This document shows, piece by piece, positions 7,090-15,372 of a stretch of 19,434 nucleotides of DNA. The notes under the pieces were generated by a model, which saw only the letters and a program-made list of their open reading frames with translations, searched no databases and was not told the DNA's origin. This DNA comes from Burkholderiales bacterium (GTDB taxonomy: Bacteria > Pseudomonadota > Gammaproteobacteria > Burkholderiales > Burkholderiaceae): NCBI GenBank assembly GCA_947372535.1, contig CANBUA010000056.1:1-19434 (forward strand), read 5' to 3'. How positions within the stretch are numbered: position 1 is the stretch's first letter; the number at the start of each line of letters is the position of its first letter. The position numbers were made by a program, and so were the translations under genes.

Positions 7090-8397
7090 TCAGCCCGCCG
7101 CACGCGGCCGCCAGAACAGCCGCAACAAGGGCTTGACGCTGGTGCCATGCACGAGGATGGACATGGTGACCACCACCAGCGAGAGCTGGATCAGATCGCG
7201 CGAGAGCTCATGCGGCAAGCCATGCTGGATGGCATAGACCAGGTAATAAATCGACCCGATGCCGCGCACACCAAACCACCCGGCCATGGCGCGCATGCGC
7301 CATGGCATGTCCGTGCCCATCAGGCCGATGAAGGTGCTGAGCGGGCGCGCCACCACGAACAGGAACACACCCAGACTCACCGTGCGCCAGTTCCAGAAGT
7401 CCAGGGCCAGCATGCCGCCCAGCAGCAGCACCAGCATCAACTCGGACAGCCGCTCCAAATGCTCCTTGAAGACCAGTGACTCCGCGCTGACAATGGGTGG
7501 AGGCACGGGCCCAGGGCTGGCCATCGGGTCCACCGGCTCGGCCACGTCGGCATTGAGTCGATCGGGCTGGATGCCGGATTGGCGTGACAGGTGCATCTCC
7601 ATCTGCCGCAAAGACACGGCCGCGAAAAACACCGCCAAGAAGCCCCATGTGTGGGCCGCCACGCTCAGGCCGTAGACGATGGCGATCAGGCCAAGTCCCA
7701 CCAGGTCATCCAACACATCATGTCGCTTCGCCGAGCGCCTGAGTTTCCACACCAGCCGGGCCGTGGCCGCGCCGCCGACCAGGCCGATGCCAATGGCACC
7801 CAAGGTGGCCCACACCACATCCAGGGCCAGCCAGCGCCAACCGAACTCGCCCAGCTCATGCACCCCGAGCAGGCCCAGCCCCAGCACCACGAAAGGAAAG
7901 GCCGTGCCATCGTTCATGCCGGCCTCGGAGGTGAGCGTGAATCGAAGCTGGTCGTTGTCGCCCGCATGGCGGGACTGCACATCGGTGGCCAGCACTGGGT
8001 CGGTGGGCGCCAAAATCGCGCCGAGCAGCACACCCGCGCCCCAAGGCAAGCCGAGCACGGCGTAGGCAAAGGCGGCCATCAAAGCGATGGTCAGCGTCAT
8101 GGAGACCCAAGCCAGCCTGACCGGGAACCGCCAGCGAGCCCGCCTGATCGGCACAGGCATCTTGATACCGGCCGAGAACAGCGAGATCAACACGGCGACT
8201 TCAGTCAGCAATTCCAGCAGGGCCGGCTCTTTGAGCGGATCAAAGTAGAACAGTTGCAACACGCTGGGGCCGAGGACAAATCCCACGCCCAGGTAGACGA
8301 TGGCAGGTGTGAATGGCAGTTTTTTCAGCGTGGTGCTGGACAGACCACGGCTGAGCATGAGGATCCCGATGAGGAGGAACCACATCGCGTTGGGCAT
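7090..8397 (-). CDS. CPA1-type Na+(K+)/H+ antiporter (NhaP-like)
   Basis: A 435-residue polytopic inner-membrane protein with about a dozen hydrophobic segments. It exchanges monovalent cations for protons. Diagnostic CPA1 motifs are LAPTDPVLATD, SEAGMNDGTAFP (the Asn-Asp pair of electroneutral exchangers) and GWFGVRGIGSIYYL near the C-terminus. A cytoplasmic loop before the last helices contains a proline-rich insertion (VDPMASPGPVPPP). There is no C-terminal TrkA or CBS regulatory domain. The frame opens at 8436, but the ATG at 8395-8397 has an AAGGAAG ribosome binding site at good spacing and starts the first membrane helix directly, so I chose it. The PhoX-like gene ends 97 bp upstream with no strong terminator between, so read-through from that unit is possible. 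The preferred ion cannot be told from the sequence. Confidence 0.92.
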   Translation of the reverse strand: MPNAMWFLLIGILMLSRGLSSTTLKKLPFTPAIVYLGVGFVLGPSVLQLFYFDPLKEPALLELLTEVAVLISLFSAGIKMPVPIRRARWRFPVRLAWVSMTLTIALMAAFAYAVLGLPWGAGVLLGAILAPTDPVLATDVQSRHAGDNDQLRFTLTSEAGMNDGTAFPFVVLGLGLLGVHELGEFGWRWLALDVVWATLGAIGIGLVGGAATARLVWKLRRSAKRHDVLDDLVGLGLIAIVYGLSVAAHTWGFLAVFFAAVSLRQMEMHLSRQSGIQPDRLNADVAEPVDPMASPGPVPPPIVSAESLVFKEHLERLSELMLVLLLGGMLALDFWNWRTVSLGVFLFVVARPLSTFIGLMGTDMPWRMRAMAGWFGVRGIGSIYYLVYAIQHGLPHELSRDLIQLSLVVVTMSILVHGTSVKPLLRLFWRPRAAG

Positions 8398-8494
8398 CGA
8401 TACTTCCTTGGCAGGGACCGGTATCCATGCTCTCAAAGAAGCTGCGCAAGGGGCAGCAGTGTCCGACTCGACTTGCTGTAGGGGCCATCCGACA

Positions 8495-9751
8495 TCAAGC
8501 GGGCAGCATCACCTCGTAGGTGATCCCCAGCCCGCTGCCGCTCAAGCCACCGCGTTGCGAGTTGAAGTAAAGGCGTCGGCCATCGGGCGAGAAGGCCGGG
8601 CCGGTGATCTCCGAGCTGTCCTGCCCTTCCACACGCAGCAGAACCTTGACCTGCCGATTGGGCAGGATCATGCACAGCTCCATGTTGCCGCCATCCTCGG
8701 CCACCAGGACATCGCCCCAGCGGCTGACCGTCAGGTTGTCCACGCCCGACAGCACACGGTCGGCCGCGCTGGCCGTGGCAAAGTCGTAGATGACTTGCAG
8801 GGTCTGCTGGGCAATGTCATGAGCCCAGATGCGGTTGTCGCCCTTGGTCGCGAAGTACGCGATGCCCTTGAAGTACCAAAGGCCTTCGCCACCATTGAAG
8901 ATGGTGCCAGGGGCTCGGTTGCCCATGGCAGTGCGCACGGTGCTTTGCGGCTGGACCGGATCGACCACATCAACCCACTGCACGGGATGGGGCCGCTTGA
9001 GGTCCAAGCCATCGGCGGGGTGGGCATTGTTGGCCAGGCCATTGAATTTGAGCACCTGCAACGTGCCCGATTTCAAGGCGGGCCGGGCCGCGTTGGCTGG
9101 CCAATCGGCCACGCTGCACACGAAACGGTAGAAGCGCCCGGTGGGTTCATCTTCAGTCAGATAGACCACCTTGTTGACCGGGTCCACGGCCGCCGCCTCA
9201 TGCCTGAAGATGCCCAGCGCCGGGCGTGCGCTGGCGGTGACCACGCCAAAAGGATCGCATTCCCACACCTGCCCGGTGGCATGCTCCTCGCACGACAGCC
9301 AAGTCTGCCAAGGCGTGGGGCCCCCTGCGCAGTTGACCGATGTGCCCGAGAGGATGCGGTAGGCGTTGACCACCTGGCCCGCCGCATTGAAGCGCAACGC
9401 ACCGACCCCGCCAGTACTGTTGCCCAACTCGCTGTTGTTGGCATAGACCCAGCCGCCATCGGGGCTGGCAAACGCAGCACCGCCGTCGGGCGCGCCATGC
9501 CAGGTGTAGTTGCCCCCCGCCACGGGCCGCTGGCCTGAGACCGCGACGACGCGCGACGAGAAGCCAGCGGGCAGGCGGATGCCATTGGCATCAGGGGGCA
9601 GCAGGCCGCCGATGTCAGCCAGGGAAAAGGCGGGGCGCTGCGCGCGCGCCAAGCTGACCGGGCCCAGGGTGGCGGCACACACACCACCCGCGCTCAGGAA
9701 CAACTGGCGAAGAAACTCGCGGCGGGCAAGCGCTTGGTGATCATCATTCAT
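8495..9751 (-). CDS. Tat-exported PhoX/DUF839 family protein (alkaline phosphatase PhoX-like)
   Basis: A 418-residue protein with a twin-arginine signal (ARREFLRQLF, Arg10-Arg11) and cleavage near ARA at residues 35-37, so it folds in the cytoplasm before export. Family motifs include GGNYTWHG, NCAGGPTPWQTWLSCEE (the Cys and Glu that in PhoX join the iron-calcium active site), FRHEAAAVDP, YLTEDEPTGRFYRF and SGVDNLTVSRWGDVLVAEDG. The repeated short blades fit a beta-propeller. It is clearly shorter than classical PhoX (around 600 residues), so phosphatase activity is plausible but unproven; other DUF839 proteins are uncharacterised. The frame opens at 9787. I chose the ATG at 9749-9751 because it gives a compact Tat signal; the ribosome binding site is weak for both. 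It lies 36 bp after the second diguanylate cyclase and is probably co-transcribed with it. Confidence 0.85.
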   Translation of the reverse strand: MNDDHQALARREFLRQLFLSAGGVCAATLGPVSLARAQRPAFSLADIGGLLPPDANGIRLPAGFSSRVVAVSGQRPVAGGNYTWHGAPDGGAAFASPDGGWVYANNSELGNSTGGVGALRFNAAGQVVNAYRILSGTSVNCAGGPTPWQTWLSCEEHATGQVWECDPFGVVTASARPALGIFRHEAAAVDPVNKVVYLTEDEPTGRFYRFVCSVADWPANAARPALKSGTLQVLKFNGLANNAHPADGLDLKRPHPVQWVDVVDPVQPQSTVRTAMGNRAPGTIFNGGEGLWYFKGIAYFATKGDNRIWAHDIAQQTLQVIYDFATASAADRVLSGVDNLTVSRWGDVLVAEDGGNMELCMILPNRQVKVLLRVEGQDSSEITGPAFSPDGRRLYFNSQRGGLSGSGLGITYEVMLPA

Positions 9752-9787
9752 GGGATGTTGGCCTTTGGCGTCCAATGCGCCTTGCAT

Positions 9788-10948
9788 TCAAGCCGATTGT
9801 AGGGACAGGTCCGAAGCATCTGCCAGCACCGTGCGCTTGCGCCCGGCGTGCTTGGCCCGGTACAAGGCTTTGTCCGCGCGCTCCAGGCAGGAGGCCAGGC
9901 CCAGACCGGGCGTGGAATCGGCCATGCCGCACGAGAAGCTCACCGCCAAAGGCACACGCTCTGACTGGATGAGCGGGGCAGCCGCCAGGCTGTGATGCAG
10001 GCGGTCGATGGCTTTGCAGGCCAGGTCACCCGGCACGGTGTCGGGCATCAGGATCAGGAACTCCTCGCCGCCCCAGCGCGCCACCAGGTCGGTCTCACGC
10101 AGCACCTCCCGGGCCCGCTGCGCAAAAGCCACGAGCACTGCATCACCCGTCGGGTGACCGTGGACATCGTTGATGCGCTTGAAGTGATCCAGGTCCACCA
10201 GCGCCACGGAGAAACCGGGGCCACCCGCGCCCACGCGCTCGATCTCCAAGGCCAGTCGCGCTTCCATGTGCGCCCGGTTGCACAGCCCTGTCAAGGCATC
10301 ATGGAAGGTGATGTGCTGCAGACGCGCCGCGGCTTCAGCCAGCGCCAGCTTTTCTCGGTGGATGCCCTCGCGCACACGGGCGAAGTAGTGGGACTGCATC
10401 ATCAGCGCGAACAGGCCGAAGAAGGTGCCGGTGATCTTCAAGGCTTCTGCCCGCAGGTCGATCTGCTGCGGGATCCAGGTCATCATCATCAACAGCCAGG
10501 CCAGGCCCACCATGGCCATGACGACGCCACCCACCAGCAGGGTCTGGCGCGGCCGCAAGGTCAGGAAGCCGAAGACCTGGATCAGGCACAGGGTTTGAAA
10601 GGCCGCCGGGCGCACCACAGGGGCCAGCACATAACCCAGGACCATCACGCCACTGGCCCAGAGCATCTGCGGAACCACCAGGCCGGGGTCGGCCCAGTTG
10701 AGGGTGAGGCGGCTGCGTACCAGCGGGTAGAACGTGAGCTGCGCCACGCAGATGTAGAGGACGAAGAAATTCGCCACGGCGCTGGAGACCAGGCCCTTGG
10801 GCTCAGCATAGACCAGCAGCAAGATGATCCAGCAGTTGTAGACAACCGAGGCCACCAGGCACAGGCTGCGCCGCGCCACCATGCGCGGATCGGTGCCCAC
10901 CAGCCAGGCCAGCAGCCGCGAGCGCGATGGCCAGGCAAGCGCCGTCAT
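9788..10948 (-). CDS. Membrane-bound diguanylate cyclase (GGDEF), intact inhibitory site
   Basis: A 386-residue protein that should make cyclic di-GMP from two GTP. About six hydrophobic helices (residues ~27-185) form a membrane sensor region of a MASE-like type. A short helical linker follows, then a GGDEF domain at ~213-380. The signature is RWGGEEF (GGEEF at 293-297). DLDHFKRIND upstream carries the metal-binding Asp. An RETD sequence at 284-287, five residues before GGEEF, is a textbook RxxD inhibitory site for product feedback. The ATG overlaps the stop of the upstream cyclase gene in an ATGA junction, which supports the start and suggests coupled translation. A PhoX-like gene follows after 36 bp. 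The signal sensed by the membrane part is unknown. Confidence 0.93.
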   Translation of the reverse strand: MTALAWPSRSRLLAWLVGTDPRMVARRSLCLVASVVYNCWIILLLVYAEPKGLVSSAVANFFVLYICVAQLTFYPLVRSRLTLNWADPGLVVPQMLWASGVMVLGYVLAPVVRPAAFQTLCLIQVFGFLTLRPRQTLLVGGVVMAMVGLAWLLMMMTWIPQQIDLRAEALKITGTFFGLFALMMQSHYFARVREGIHREKLALAEAAARLQHITFHDALTGLCNRAHMEARLALEIERVGAGGPGFSVALVDLDHFKRINDVHGHPTGDAVLVAFAQRAREVLRETDLVARWGGEEFLILMPDTVPGDLACKAIDRLHHSLAAAPLIQSERVPLAVSFSCGMADSTPGLGLASCLERADKALYRAKHAGRKRTVLADASDLSLQSA

Positions 10949-12093
10949 CGCTCGGCGTCGATCCGGTCGCGGCCTGCCGTTTTGGCGGCATACAAGGCTT
11001 GGTCGGCCCGCTCCAGCAGGTGCGCGACCTCATCGCCCACCCGATGCTGCGCCAAGCCACCGGAGAAGCTCACCGTCAAGCCGGCGGCATGCACTTGCCA
11101 ACCATGCTCACGCACCGCCTGCGCCGCCTTCGCGAGCACCGCCTCGGCCTGCGCCAGGGTGTGCTCAGGCATCAGCACCACGAACTCTTCACCGCCCCAG
11201 CGGCCCACCGGGCAGAGGCCGCCCATTTGCTTGACGAGCAGTTGCGCCACCTCACGCAACACCGCATCACCCACGGCATGCCCGTGGCCATCGTTGATGC
11301 GTTTGAAGTGGTCGATGTCGAGCATGGCCACACAGCAGGGCCGGCCGCTGCGCGCATGCCGGCGCAAGGCCTCCTGGAGCAGGGCCTGGGCATGGCGGCG
11401 GTTCAAGGCGCCGGTCAATGCATCTCGGATGGCCAGCTCGTCCAGCCGGGCCACGGTGGCGGCCAGCTTGCTGCGCTGAGCCTTGCGCTGCTCTTCCACC
11501 CGCCGTGCGACCCGCGTCACGACCATCAAGGCGCCCAGGGTGACAGCCGCCATGCCAATGTTGACCACCTCGGGGCCGGAGTCGATGCTGCCAGGGGCAT
11601 GCCACTGAAGCATCAGCATCGCCAGCATGAGCAGCCCATAGGCCAGCGCCACAATGAGCAGCACCTGCCGAGCGCTCAGGCGGCGCATGTCGAACAGGAT
11701 GAGCAGGCACAGCCACTGAACCACCAGCTCGCGCGTCCAGGGGACCAGCACATAGGCCAGCACCACGAGCGTGACGTAGAAGCAGGTCTGAGGAAAAACC
11801 AGCAAGGGCTCACGCCAATGACGGCTCACACCCGAGCGCAGCAGGCCGTAAAAACTCAGGAAACCGGCCAAGCCATAGGCGAACAACCAGTGGGTCTCAC
11901 GGACTGGCGCCAGGCCCATGCCAAGACCCAGCAGCAGCAGGATGCCCAGGATCAGAACGCCGGGCCACAGAAAGAACAGGCGCTTGATGGCCTGGCGTTG
12001 CGTCCCCTCTCGCCCAGCCACGACCTGTGACCAGGTGGATGGCTTGGCGGGTGCAGGCGATGGGTCGAGGGAAGGCGAAGCGGGGGTGGTCAT
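10945..12093 (-). CDS. Membrane-bound diguanylate cyclase (GGDEF), inhibitory site lost
   Basis: A 382-residue paralogue of the next gene in the operon. After a Pro/Ser-rich cytoplasmic start come five to six membrane helices (~38-195), a basic coiled linker (~196-220) and a GGDEF domain at ~222-380. GRWGGEEF (GGEEF at 300-304) and DIDHFKRIND are intact, so catalysis is expected. Where the RxxD inhibitory site should be (291-294) the sequence is GGLC, so feedback by c-di-GMP at this site is probably absent. It is the first gene of the cyclase unit and ends with a 4-base overlap (ATGA) with the second cyclase gene. Its start lies 148 bp after the efflux operon. The only regulatory sign seen upstream is a 7-bp inverted repeat at 12135-12156. 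Confidence 0.92.
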   Translation of the reverse strand: MTTPASPSLDPSPAPAKPSTWSQVVAGREGTQRQAIKRLFFLWPGVLILGILLLLGLGMGLAPVRETHWLFAYGLAGFLSFYGLLRSGVSRHWREPLLVFPQTCFYVTLVVLAYVLVPWTRELVVQWLCLLILFDMRRLSARQVLLIVALAYGLLMLAMLMLQWHAPGSIDSGPEVVNIGMAAVTLGALMVVTRVARRVEEQRKAQRSKLAATVARLDELAIRDALTGALNRRHAQALLQEALRRHARSGRPCCVAMLDIDHFKRINDGHGHAVGDAVLREVAQLLVKQMGGLCPVGRWGGEEFVVLMPEHTLAQAEAVLAKAAQAVREHGWQVHAAGLTVSFSGGLAQHRVGDEVAHLLERADQALYAAKTAGRDRIDAER

Positions 12094-12134
12094 CGATGGC
12101 CAGGGGTTGACGTGTTTTCGGGCGCAACAGGCAT

Positions 12135-12156
12135 CGACTTGAGGAGATCCAAGTCG
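12135..12156. promoter_or_regulatory. Inverted repeat upstream of the tandem diguanylate cyclase genes (possible operator)
   Basis: Arms CGACTTG and CAAGTCG are perfect 7-base complements separated by 8 bases. The site lies about 42 bp before the start of the first cyclase gene. It has no T-tract, so it is not a terminator. It could be an operator or a leader hairpin; no regulator can be assigned. Confidence 0.35.
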
Positions 12157-12213
12157 GATTCTTCACGCTGGCTCAAAAACCGAAGCTCGCTGGCGCACCA
12201 CCCTCAAGGCAAA

Positions 12214-12236
12214 GGCCGCGTCCGCGCCACGCGGCC
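12214..12236 (-). terminator. Probable intrinsic terminator of the efflux operon
   Basis: Read on the minus strand, a perfect 8-bp stem (arms GGCCGCGT and ACGCGGCC, 7-base loop) begins 5 bases after the stop codon of the outer-membrane factor gene. A short TTT follows. The stem is strong and very GC-rich, but the T-tract is poor, so termination may be partial. Confidence 0.5.
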
Positions 12237-12241
12237 CTGGC

Positions 12242-13717
12242 TCACTGCGGCAACTTCTCCGCCAGGGTCACAGACGCTTCGGGCGACCAACCACCACCCA
12301 ATGCACGCGCCAGGCTCACGGCCGCGAGCAAGCGTTGCGTGCGGATCTGCGCCGCCGCGCGGTCAGCGGCCAGGCTGCTGCGCTGGGCATCGATCACATC
12401 CAGGTAGTTGGACACACCCCGGTCATAACGGGCGCGCGCCACCTCATAGGCCCGCGCGGCGGCCTGCTGGGCCTGACCCTGGGCATTGGCCTGCAACTGG
12501 CGTTGCTGCACATCGGACAAGGCATCCTCGACCTCACGCAAGGCAGTCAGCAACTTGCCCCGGTGGCTGGCCAAGGCCTCTGCATAGCGGGCCTGACTGA
12601 CCGCCAGATTGGCCTGGTTGCGGCCGCCATCAAAGATGGGCAGCGACAGGGCCAGGGGGCCGATGCTGAACTGCTGGGCATCGCCACCCGTCAAGTTGCG
12701 CAGCTTCTCGGAGGCAAAACCGTAGCTGCCCGTCAAGCTCACGGAAGGATAGAACGCGCCTTCGGCCACACCCACCTGGGCATTGAGAGCGCGCAGCCCG
12801 GCCACGCTGGACGACAGGTCCGGCCGTTGGGCCAGCAGGCTGGCCGGCAAGCCGACGGGAATGCTCGGCGGCGTGGGCAAGGCGGTCTTGGCAGCATCAC
12901 CCAAAGACGCGATCAGAGGCTCGCTGGGAGATGCCCCGACGAGCACGGCCAGGCCATGCTCGATCGCCTGGCGCTGGCGCCGTGACTCGTGCAGGTCGGC
13001 CTCGGCATTGGCGCGCTCGACGCGGGCACGAGAAAGGTCAAGCTCGTTGGACAAGCCCGAGTCGAAGCGGGCAGACACCAGTTGCTCGCTCTCCTTGCGC
13101 GTGTCCAGCGCCCGCGCCAGGATGTTGATCTCGGCATCCAGGCCTCGCAGTTGGAAGTAGCTCACCGCCACCTGGTTGGACAGCATGAGCAGCACACCGT
13201 CGCGGTCATAGCGAGCCGCCAGGGCCTGTGCGTCGGCCGACTCGACAGCGCGGCGCACACGGCCCCACAGGTCCAGCTCGTAAGACAGCGAGACGCCCAC
13301 GGTGTGGTTGCTGCCTTCGATCGAGCGGCCACCGAGCATGATGGCCTGCGAGGTTTCCTTGGACGTGTGCGAATAGGCCGTCGATGCGCTGGCGCCCACC
13401 TTCACCCCATCTTCCGAACGCGCCACGCCCAACTGGGCCTGGGCTTCGACCAGACGCTGGGCATAGACCTTGACATTGGGGTTGTCGCGCAGCGCACGCA
13501 GCTCCAATGCATCCAAGGTGGCATCGCCAAACAAAGTCCAGCTGTCCAAAGGCAGGTGCGCGGCATCGCCCGCCTTGTTCACGGCATGGCGGTAGCTTGG
13601 CGAGGTCGCCAAGGCCGGCTCGGCAAAGTCGGTGCCGACCGTGGCGCAGGCGCTGAGCGCGGCCAGCGCAACCAAAGTGGCGGCAGCGCTCACGCTGCGG
13701 TTCAAGTGCTTGAACAT
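12242..13717 (-). CDS. Outer-membrane efflux lipoprotein (NodT/TolC-like OMF)
   Basis: A 491-residue outer-membrane channel subunit, last gene of the tripartite efflux operon. A lipoprotein signal peptide ends in LSAC, making Cys24 the lipidated first residue of the mature protein. Two OEP domains follow (~60-250 and ~275-475) with long Ala/Gln-rich coiled-coil helices, plus the family-typical stretches SYELDLWGRVRRAVES, LLAQRPDLSSSVAGL, ALSLPIFDGGRNQANL and RYDRGVSNYLDVIDAQRS. The frame opens at 13813, inside the MFS gene. I chose the ATG at 13715-13717 because it begins the lipoprotein signal and has a GGAGA ribosome binding site at good spacing. The gap to the MFS gene is 26 bp. A hairpin immediately downstream probably ends the operon. 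Confidence 0.93.
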   Translation of the reverse strand: MFKHLNRSVSAAATLVALAALSACATVGTDFAEPALATSPSYRHAVNKAGDAAHLPLDSWTLFGDATLDALELRALRDNPNVKVYAQRLVEAQAQLGVARSEDGVKVGASASTAYSHTSKETSQAIMLGGRSIEGSNHTVGVSLSYELDLWGRVRRAVESADAQALAARYDRDGVLLMLSNQVAVSYFQLRGLDAEINILARALDTRKESEQLVSARFDSGLSNELDLSRARVERANAEADLHESRRQRQAIEHGLAVLVGASPSEPLIASLGDAAKTALPTPPSIPVGLPASLLAQRPDLSSSVAGLRALNAQVGVAEGAFYPSVSLTGSYGFASEKLRNLTGGDAQQFSIGPLALSLPIFDGGRNQANLAVSQARYAEALASHRGKLLTALREVEDALSDVQQRQLQANAQGQAQQAAARAYEVARARYDRGVSNYLDVIDAQRSSLAADRAAAQIRTQRLLAAVSLARALGGGWSPEASVTLAEKLPQ

Positions 13718-13743
13718 GTCTTCTCCAAATCTTCTTGAGGGGC

Positions 13744-15345
13744 TCAATGGGCGCCCGCGCCGCCGCCCGAGGGCGACTTGACCTTGTCGGCGAACCACAG
13801 CACGCCGATGCAAAAGAACAGCACCGCCGCCATGATCAAGAAGCCGTCGTTGTAGGCCATTACGTAGGATTCACGTCGCACGATGCGGTCGATCATCGCC
13901 AGGGCCTGGTTGGCGGCCTGGGCCGGGTCGATGCCGCCGGCAATGAAGCCTTGGGTCAACTGGTCCAGGCGGGCCTGGGTCGCGTCAGACAGCATGGACA
14001 CCGATTCGCCAAGGCGCGCCGAGTGGAAGTGCTGGCGGTTGGTCAACATGGAGGCCAGCATCGCGATGCCGATGGAGCCTCCCAGGTTGCGCGTCATGTT
14101 GAACAGGCTGGAGGCCGAGGGCATGTCCTTCGGGCTGATGCCCGCCATCGCGAAGTTGGACAGCGTCAGCATGATGAACGGCTGACCCAGCGCACGCACC
14201 ACCTGGGAGGCCAGCAACTGGTCGTAGCCCACGGTGGCATCCATGTAGCTGTTCATCAGGCAGGAGACGCCGAACAGCCCCAGGCCGATCGAGCACAACA
14301 CGCGGTTGTCCACCTTGGACGACAAGCCCGCCGCGAAGGGCATGATGAACAACTGAGGCAAGCCCGCCCACATGATCACCTCGCCGATCTGCATGGGCGT
14401 GTAGCCCGCGATCTGGCCCAGGTACAAAGGCAGCAAAAAGGACGAGCCATACAAGGCCATGCCCGTGACGGCGGCCAGCACGGCCGCCACGAAGAAGTTG
14501 CGCCGCAGGTACAGGCGCAGGTCCACGAAGGGGTCCTCGCGCAGCAGGCTGGTGCTCACCCACCCCACCAGGCCCACCACGGCCAGCGTGGCGAAGGTGC
14601 GGATGAAGTTCGAATCGAACCAGTCTTTCGAATTGCCCTCTTCCAGGAAGATCGTCAGGCTGCCCAGGCCAACCGCCATGAATGCAATGCCCAGCCAATC
14701 GGCGTTGCCCAGCAGCGACCAGTTGCGGCGCTCAGCATCCAGGCCATTGATGATGCCAACGATCAGCAGCAGGCCGGGCACCCAGTTGATGTAGAAGATC
14801 GAGGGCCAGCCGTAGAGCTCCGACAGGTAGCCGCCCAGCGTCGGGCCCAGCGTGGGCGCGAGCGTCGCGGTCAGACCGAACATGGCCATGCCCACGGCGC
14901 GCTTGGCCGGCGGCAGCTTGGTCATCACCAGGGTCATGGCCATGGGAATCAAGGCCCCGCCCGTGAAGCCCTGCATCATGCGGAACACGATCATGCTGGG
15001 CAGGTTCCAGGCCGCGCCGCACAGCGTCGAGCAGACCAGGAACATGGCCGTGGTGCCGACCATGTAGGCGCGCAGGCCCAGCACGCGTGACAACAAGCCA
15101 GTCAGCGGGATGACGACGATTTCCGCGCACAGGTAGGCAGTCGATATCCAAGAGCCCTCCTCTTGCGTGGCCGACAGCGTGCCGAGGATGTCCTTGAGCG
15201 ACGAGTTGGTGATCTGGATGTCCAGCACCGCCATGAAGGCGCCCAGGAGGCCAGCCGCCACGGCGAGCCAGGTGCGCAGTTCCACGCGCTGGTTGGGATC
15301 AGCCATCGTGGGGACGAAGTTGGAAGGCGAAGTGGTGCTCGACAT
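13744..15345 (-). CDS. DHA2-family MFS drug efflux transporter (EmrB/QacA type)
   Basis: A 533-residue inner-membrane proton-driven exporter with about 14 hydrophobic helices, the usual size for the DHA2 family. Signatures are LDIQITNSSL in helix 1 (motif D1, ~41-50), GSWISTAYLCAEIVVIPLTG (~64-83), LLSRVLGLRAYMV (motif A-like) and TLAPTLGPTLGGYLSE (the antiporter motif C, ~161-176). It should work with the membrane fusion protein encoded 27 bp upstream and the outer-membrane lipoprotein encoded 26 bp downstream to move substrates across both membranes. The substrate is not predictable from sequence. The ATG at 15343-15345 has a GAGAAG ribosome binding site; a second Met at residue 14 is a less likely start. 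Confidence 0.95.
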   Translation of the reverse strand: MSSTTSPSNFVPTMADPNQRVELRTWLAVAAGLLGAFMAVLDIQITNSSLKDILGTLSATQEEGSWISTAYLCAEIVVIPLTGLLSRVLGLRAYMVGTTAMFLVCSTLCGAAWNLPSMIVFRMMQGFTGGALIPMAMTLVMTKLPPAKRAVGMAMFGLTATLAPTLGPTLGGYLSELYGWPSIFYINWVPGLLLIVGIINGLDAERRNWSLLGNADWLGIAFMAVGLGSLTIFLEEGNSKDWFDSNFIRTFATLAVVGLVGWVSTSLLREDPFVDLRLYLRRNFFVAAVLAAVTGMALYGSSFLLPLYLGQIAGYTPMQIGEVIMWAGLPQLFIMPFAAGLSSKVDNRVLCSIGLGLFGVSCLMNSYMDATVGYDQLLASQVVRALGQPFIMLTLSNFAMAGISPKDMPSASSLFNMTRNLGGSIGIAMLASMLTNRQHFHSARLGESVSMLSDATQARLDQLTQGFIAGGIDPAQAANQALAMIDRIVRRESYVMAYNDGFLIMAAVLFFCIGVLWFADKVKSPSGGGAGAH

Positions 15346-15372
15346 GGTGTCTTCTCAAAGCCGGGCAAAGGC

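Noticed and set aside
8446..8465. Short inverted repeat between the PhoX-like gene and the antiporter gene
   Set aside because: The 5-bp stem GCTGC/GCAGC lacks a T-tract, so it cannot be called a terminator.
13735..15090. A 451-residue plus-strand reading frame opposite the MFS transporter gene, and similar long frames at 9992-11479, 4721-5833 and 7591-8481
   Set aside because: They lie fully opposite well-supported genes, show odd His/Gln/Arg/Gly-rich composition and no domain, and are expected as mirror frames in GC-rich DNA.
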